Part shown: positions 60,631 through 64,000 of the stretch, in pieces
Layout of the letters: every line of letters starts with the position of its first letter
Position numbering within the stretch: the stretch's first letter is position 1
NCBI GenBank assembly: GCA_036782755.1
Contig: DAIPYL010000001.1
Coordinates: forward strand, 1-64,000
DNA: 64,000 nucleotides
Reading direction: 5' to 3'
Source: Jeotgalicoccus sp036782755
GTDB taxonomy: Bacteria; Bacillota; Bacilli; Staphylococcales; Salinicoccaceae
Notes under the pieces: generated by a model
Database searches by the model: none
What the model was told of the DNA's origin: nothing
The model's input: the letters and a program-made list of their open reading frames with translations, nothing else
Translations under genes and position numbers: made by a program

Positions 60631-62035
60631 AAATTACGATACAGTCGTTATCGGCGGAGGTACAGGCGGTTATGTTACTGCTATTAAACTCAGCCAGCTC
60701 GGCCATCAGGTCGCAGTCGTAGAGAAAAGCAGCCTTGGCGGAACATGCTTAAATAAAGGATGTATTCCGACGAAAAGCTTTTTAAAGAGTGCAGATGTCA
60801 TCAACACGATGAAGAATGCAGATCTGTACGGTATTACACCAGAGAAGCCGTCATTTGAAATTGCAAATATCATCGCACGTAAAGATGAGATTGTTAATAA
60901 AATGCAGAACGGTATTAAATATCTGCTCGATAAAAATAAAGTGGATGTATATGAAGGTACAGCAACTGTGCTCGGACCGTCATTATTCTCGCCATTGGCT
61001 GGTGCTGTCAGCGTCAGTTATGAAGATGAGGAAAAAGAGAGCGAAATACTCGTGAATGATTTCGTCGTTATCGCTGCGGGTTCAAAACCTGCAGAACTTC
61101 CATTTATGCCATTTGACGGCAAAGTAATTTTATCGAGTGACGATTTAATGCATATGGAAGACGTCCCGGAAAAAATTGCTATTGTCGGCGGCGGAGTAAT
61201 CGGTGTAGAATTCGCAACAGTGCTTAATGCATTTGGTGCAGATGTCACGATTATTGAAGCTGCAGAACAAATTCTGCCGACGGAAGACAAAGACGTGGCA
61301 CAGGCTGTTAAAAAATCACTTACTGAAAGTGGCGTAACAATCAGCACAGGTGTTAAACTTTCAAGTGAAGGCACCGTTATTAAAGAAGACAGCGTGTCGT
61401 TAACAATCGGCGATGAAGAAGCTGTATTCGATAAAGCAGTCGTTGCAATCGGACGTAAAGCAAACACGGATGAACTCGGCCTGCAGAACACGAAAGTTAA
61501 AGTTGATAATGGTGTTGTCGAAGTTAACGAATTCCAGCAGACGAAAGAATCGCACATATACGCAATCGGCGATGTCACTTCATCACCGCAGCTTGCACAC
61601 GTGGCGATAGAAGAGGGATTAATTGCAGCAGAACACATTACTGACAATAACCCGCTTACTCTGAATTACAGCAATGTGCCGAGATGCGTGTATACATCAC
61701 CGGAGCTTGCTTCCATTGGTCATACCACTGAGCAGTTAAAAGCACAGAATACAGAGTTTAAAACACATAAATTACCGCTTTCTGCAATCGCAAAAGCAGT
61801 AATCGAAGATGGCGGGGAAGGCTTTATTAAATTAAATGTCTCACCGTCAGGAGATATTCTCGGCGCGTCGATTGTCGGCGCCAATGCGACGGAGCTGATC
61901 AACCAGCTGTCGCTTGCGAAGTTTATGGATGCATCGGCACTTGAGCTGTCGAGCGCGGTATTCGCTCATCCGTCAGTCGGGGAAATTATTAAAGAAATTG
62001 GACTCGATGCCGAAGGTATCGCAATTCACGTTTAG
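60623..62035 (+). CDS. lpdV: Dihydrolipoamide dehydrogenase (E3) of branched-chain keto acid complex
   Basis: FAD disulfide oxidoreductase that reoxidises lipoamide. It has 470 residues. The FAD motif GGGTGGYVTA, redox disulfide GGTCLNKGCIPTK, NAD motif VGGGVIGVEFA, and C-terminal HAHPS-like FAHPSVGEII with the catalytic His are all intact. GGAGG precedes the ATG inside the end of buk. Its place before bkdAA marks it as the Bkd-specific E3. Confidence 0.96.
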   Translation: MTKNYDTVVIGGGTGGYVTAIKLSQLGHQVAVVEKSSLGGTCLNKGCIPTKSFLKSADVINTMKNADLYGITPEKPSFEIANIIARKDEIVNKMQNGIKYLLDKNKVDVYEGTATVLGPSLFSPLAGAVSVSYEDEEKESEILVNDFVVIAAGSKPAELPFMPFDGKVILSSDDLMHMEDVPEKIAIVGGGVIGVEFATVLNAFGADVTIIEAAEQILPTEDKDVAQAVKKSLTESGVTISTGVKLSSEGTVIKEDSVSLTIGDEEAVFDKAVVAIGRKANTDELGLQNTKVKVDNGVVEVNEFQQTKESHIYAIGDVTSSPQLAHVAIEEGLIAAEHITDNNPLTLNYSNVPRCVYTSPELASIGHTTEQLKAQNTEFKTHKLPLSAIAKAVIEDGGEGFIKLNVSPSGDILGASIVGANATELINQLSLAKFMDASALELSSAVFAHPSVGEIIKEIGLDAEGIAIHV

Positions 62036-62048
62036 GAAGGTGAAATTC

Positions 62049-63044
62049 TTGTTATCATATAAAGAAACAGATTTAACAGAAACAGATTTACAGGAAATGT
62101 ACAAAACAATGCTTATCTCGCGCCGTCTTGACGAGCGTATGTGGTTATTAAACCGCGCAGGTAAACTGCCGTTTGTCATTTCATGCCAGGGGCAGGAAGC
62201 GACTCAGGTCGGTGCTGCATTTGCACTCGATAAAGAAGTCGATATTATTAATCCTTACTACAGAGACTTAGCACTCGTGACTCATTTCGGCATGACGCCG
62301 GAGGAGACGATGCTGTCGGCTTTCGCACGTGGGTCAGATGTGCAGAGCGGCGGACGTCAGATGCCGGGTCACTTCAGTAAAAAAGCGAGCAACATTATGA
62401 CACAGGGCTCTGCTGTTACAACACAGATTCCACACGCTGTCGGTGCGAGCTATGCATTTAAGATGGACGGAGAAAAACGCGTTTCACTGGCAACACTTGG
62501 TGAAGGTTCAACGTCACAAGGTGACTTCCACGAAGGCTTAAACTTTGCCGGCGTGCACAAGCTGCCGTTTATCTGTCTGATTGAAAACAATAAATATGCA
62601 ATCAGTGTCCCTGCACATCTGCAGTATGCTGCTGATAAATTATCAGACCGCGCAATAGGTTACGGTATGCACGGCGAACAGGTGGACGGCAATGATCCGA
62701 TTGCTGTATACAAAGTCATGCAGAAAGCAAGAGAGCGTGCAATTAACGGCGAAGGCGCTTCATTAATCGAAGCCATGTCCATCCGTTTAACACCGCACTC
62801 GTCAGACGACGATGATAAATACCGTGAAGCCGATGAACTGGCTAAAAATAAAGATATGGACTGCCTGGAATCATTCAAATTGTATCTGCTCGATGAGAAA
62901 GTTATCGATGAAGCATGGCTTGAAGAAATCGAAGCTGAAATTAAAGATACTGTAAACAAAGCGACGAAAGCCGCTGAATCTGCACCGTATGCAGAACCGG
63001 AACATACTTTAAAACACGTTTATGAGGAGGTAAACAATGGCTAA
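62049..63044 (+). CDS. bkdAA: Branched-chain keto acid dehydrogenase E1 alpha
   Basis: ThDP-dependent decarboxylase subunit, 331 residues. The ThDP motif GEGSTSQGDFHEGLNFAG to IENNKYAIS and the phosphorylation-loop region RLTPHSSDDDDKYR are present. I use the TTG at 62049 after GGAAGGTG, giving MLSYKETDLTE. The frame also runs upstream into lpdV but without a site. It overlaps bkdAB by 8 nt. The product supplies branched-chain acyl-CoA primers for membrane lipids. Confidence 0.94.
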   Translation: MLSYKETDLTETDLQEMYKTMLISRRLDERMWLLNRAGKLPFVISCQGQEATQVGAAFALDKEVDIINPYYRDLALVTHFGMTPEETMLSAFARGSDVQSGGRQMPGHFSKKASNIMTQGSAVTTQIPHAVGASYAFKMDGEKRVSLATLGEGSTSQGDFHEGLNFAGVHKLPFICLIENNKYAISVPAHLQYAADKLSDRAIGYGMHGEQVDGNDPIAVYKVMQKARERAINGEGASLIEAMSIRLTPHSSDDDDKYREADELAKNKDMDCLESFKLYLLDEKVIDEAWLEEIEAEIKDTVNKATKAAESAPYAEPEHTLKHVYEEVNNG

Positions 63045-64000
63045 ATTGTCTTATCTCGATGCAATCCGCGACGCACTCTTTGTCGCTATGGAACAAGATG
63101 ATGATGTATTTGTCTTAGGTGAAGACGTTGGTAAAAAAGGCGGTGTCTTTAAAGTAACAGAAGGACTTCAGGAGAAGTTCGGGGAAATGCGCGTACTCGA
63201 TACACCGCTTGCCGAAAGTAATATTGTCGGTACGAGTGTCGGTGCTGCAATGATGGGTAAACGGCCTGTTGCGGAAATTCAGTTCGCTGAATACATTCTG
63301 CCTGCAGTAAATCAAATCTTAAACGAAGCGGCTAAGGTCCGTTACCGTTCAGATAACGACTGGAATGCGCCAATGGTTATCCGTGCGCCGTTCGGCGGAG
63401 GAATCCACGGTGCGCTTTACCACTCACAGTCGATAGAATCGATTTTCGTGTCGACACCCGGACTTAAAGTTGTCGTGCCTTCAACACCGGCAGATGCCAA
63501 AGGATTATTAATGGCAGCGATTAAAGATAACGACCCTGTATTGTTCTTTGAACATAAGAAAGCATACCGTCTGTTAAAAGGCGAAGTACCTGAAGGCGAC
63601 TATACGATTCCACTGGGTAAAGCTGACGTAAAACGCGAAGGCGATGATATTACTGTTATTACTTACGGACTGTGCGTCAACTATGCAATCCAGGCTGCAG
63701 AACAGCTTGCAAACGACGGCTATGAGGCGGAAATTCTTGATCTGCGCACACTTTATCCGCTGGATAAGGAAGCCATTATTAAAGCAGCATCCAAAACAGG
63801 GAAAGTACTTCTTGTAACTGAAGATAACCTTGAAGGCAGTCTGATTAGTGAAGTATCTGCAATTATCGGTGAAAACTGTCTGTACGACCTGGATGCGCCG
63901 ATTATGCGTCTTGCAGGACCCGATGTGCCGTCGATGCCGTATGCACCGCCGATGGAAGATTACTTTATGATGAACCCTGAAAAAATTTACAATAAAATGC
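63037..64000 (+). CDS. bkdAB: Branched-chain keto acid dehydrogenase E1 beta, cut by window end
   Basis: E1 beta subunit, 321 codons visible. The family is about 327 residues, so only the last few are lost. MAKLSYLDAIRDAL, GEDVGKKGGVFKVTEGL, LAESNIVGTSVGAA and FAEYILPAVNQI are typical. GAGGAGG precedes the ATG within the end of bkdAA. A bkdB (E2) gene would be expected just beyond the window. Confidence 0.95.
   Translation, partial: MAKLSYLDAIRDALFVAMEQDDDVFVLGEDVGKKGGVFKVTEGLQEKFGEMRVLDTPLAESNIVGTSVGAAMMGKRPVAEIQFAEYILPAVNQILNEAAKVRYRSDNDWNAPMVIRAPFGGGIHGALYHSQSIESIFVSTPGLKVVVPSTPADAKGLLMAAIKDNDPVLFFEHKKAYRLLKGEVPEGDYTIPLGKADVKREGDDITVITYGLCVNYAIQAAEQLANDGYEAEILDLRTLYPLDKEAIIKAASKTGKVLLVTEDNLEGSLISEVSAIIGENCLYDLDAPIMRLAGPDVPSMPYAPPMEDYFMMNPEKIYNKM

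Overview
The window is a chromosomal core region of a low-GC Gram-positive coccus close to Staphylococcaceae. Gene order follows the Bacillus/Staphylococcus backbone throughout: phoH-ybeY-dgkA-cdd-era-recO, glyS-ccpN-PPDK regulator-dnaG-sigA-cccA-trmK-yqfO, cshB-nfo-znuCB-zur, ispG, sodA-pbpA-pstSCAB-phoU, yqgN-yqgP, argGH, comG-aroK-gcvT, yqhQ-pepP-efp-accBC, asp23-nusB-xseAB-ispA-dxs-tlyA-argR-recN and ptb-bcd-buk-lpdV-bkdAA-bkdAB. Sporulation genes that sit among these in Bacillus are absent, as in staphylococci. Unlike Staphylococcus, which uses the mevalonate pathway, this genome carries dxs, ispG and ispH of the MEP pathway. I infer a deep-branching relative of the Jeotgalicoccus/Salinicoccus/Nosocomiicoccus type; the species cannot be fixed from this sequence alone.

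Layout. 1-3.9 kb: RNA-processing, lipid-kinase, GTPase and repair operon. 3.9-6.7 kb: a hairpin-rich spacer, a Sco1-type copper chaperone and T-box-controlled glycyl-tRNA synthetase. 6.7-13.4 kb: CcpN, PPDK regulator, primase, SigA, cytochrome c, TrmK and NIF3. 13.4-21.4 kb: IspH, DEAD helicase, endonuclease IV, the zinc-uptake operon with Zur boxes, an assembly gap, IspG and a DUF1189-like membrane protein. 21.5-29 kb: SodA, a class B PBP and the Pst phosphate system with a Pho box. 29-35.2 kb: folate enzyme, rhomboid protease, ArgGH and small membrane proteins. 35.4-39.5 kb: complete competence pseudopilus operon (comGA to a 57-residue comGG-like gene) with ComK boxes, then aroK. 39.5-43.2 kb: glycine riboswitch and an orphan gcvT, then a reverse-strand membrane/lipoprotein cluster. 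43.3-57 kb: PepP, EF-P, AccBC, an accessory insert (unknown acidic protein, Ltp-like lipoprotein, 41-bp tandem repeats with a second gap), then nusB to recN. 57-64 kb: branched-chain keto acid operon, cut by the window end in bkdAB.

Most of the window is housekeeping. The most unusual material is non-coding or accessory. (1) Clusters of degenerate hairpins, many built on a TGAGAC/GTCTCA core, fill all three long sequenced convergent-gene junctions, and another hairpin abuts the gap in a fourth. Some arms differ in a compensating way. (2) dgkA has no ATG, GTG or TTG available and appears to start at ATT overlapping the ybeY stop codon. (3) recN and the opposing DUF2627-like gene share a palindromic terminator, so both proteins end in nearly the same residues. 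(4) A small island between accC and asp23 carries a lipoprotein with Ltp repeats, a family known for phage superinfection exclusion, followed by the 41-bp array.
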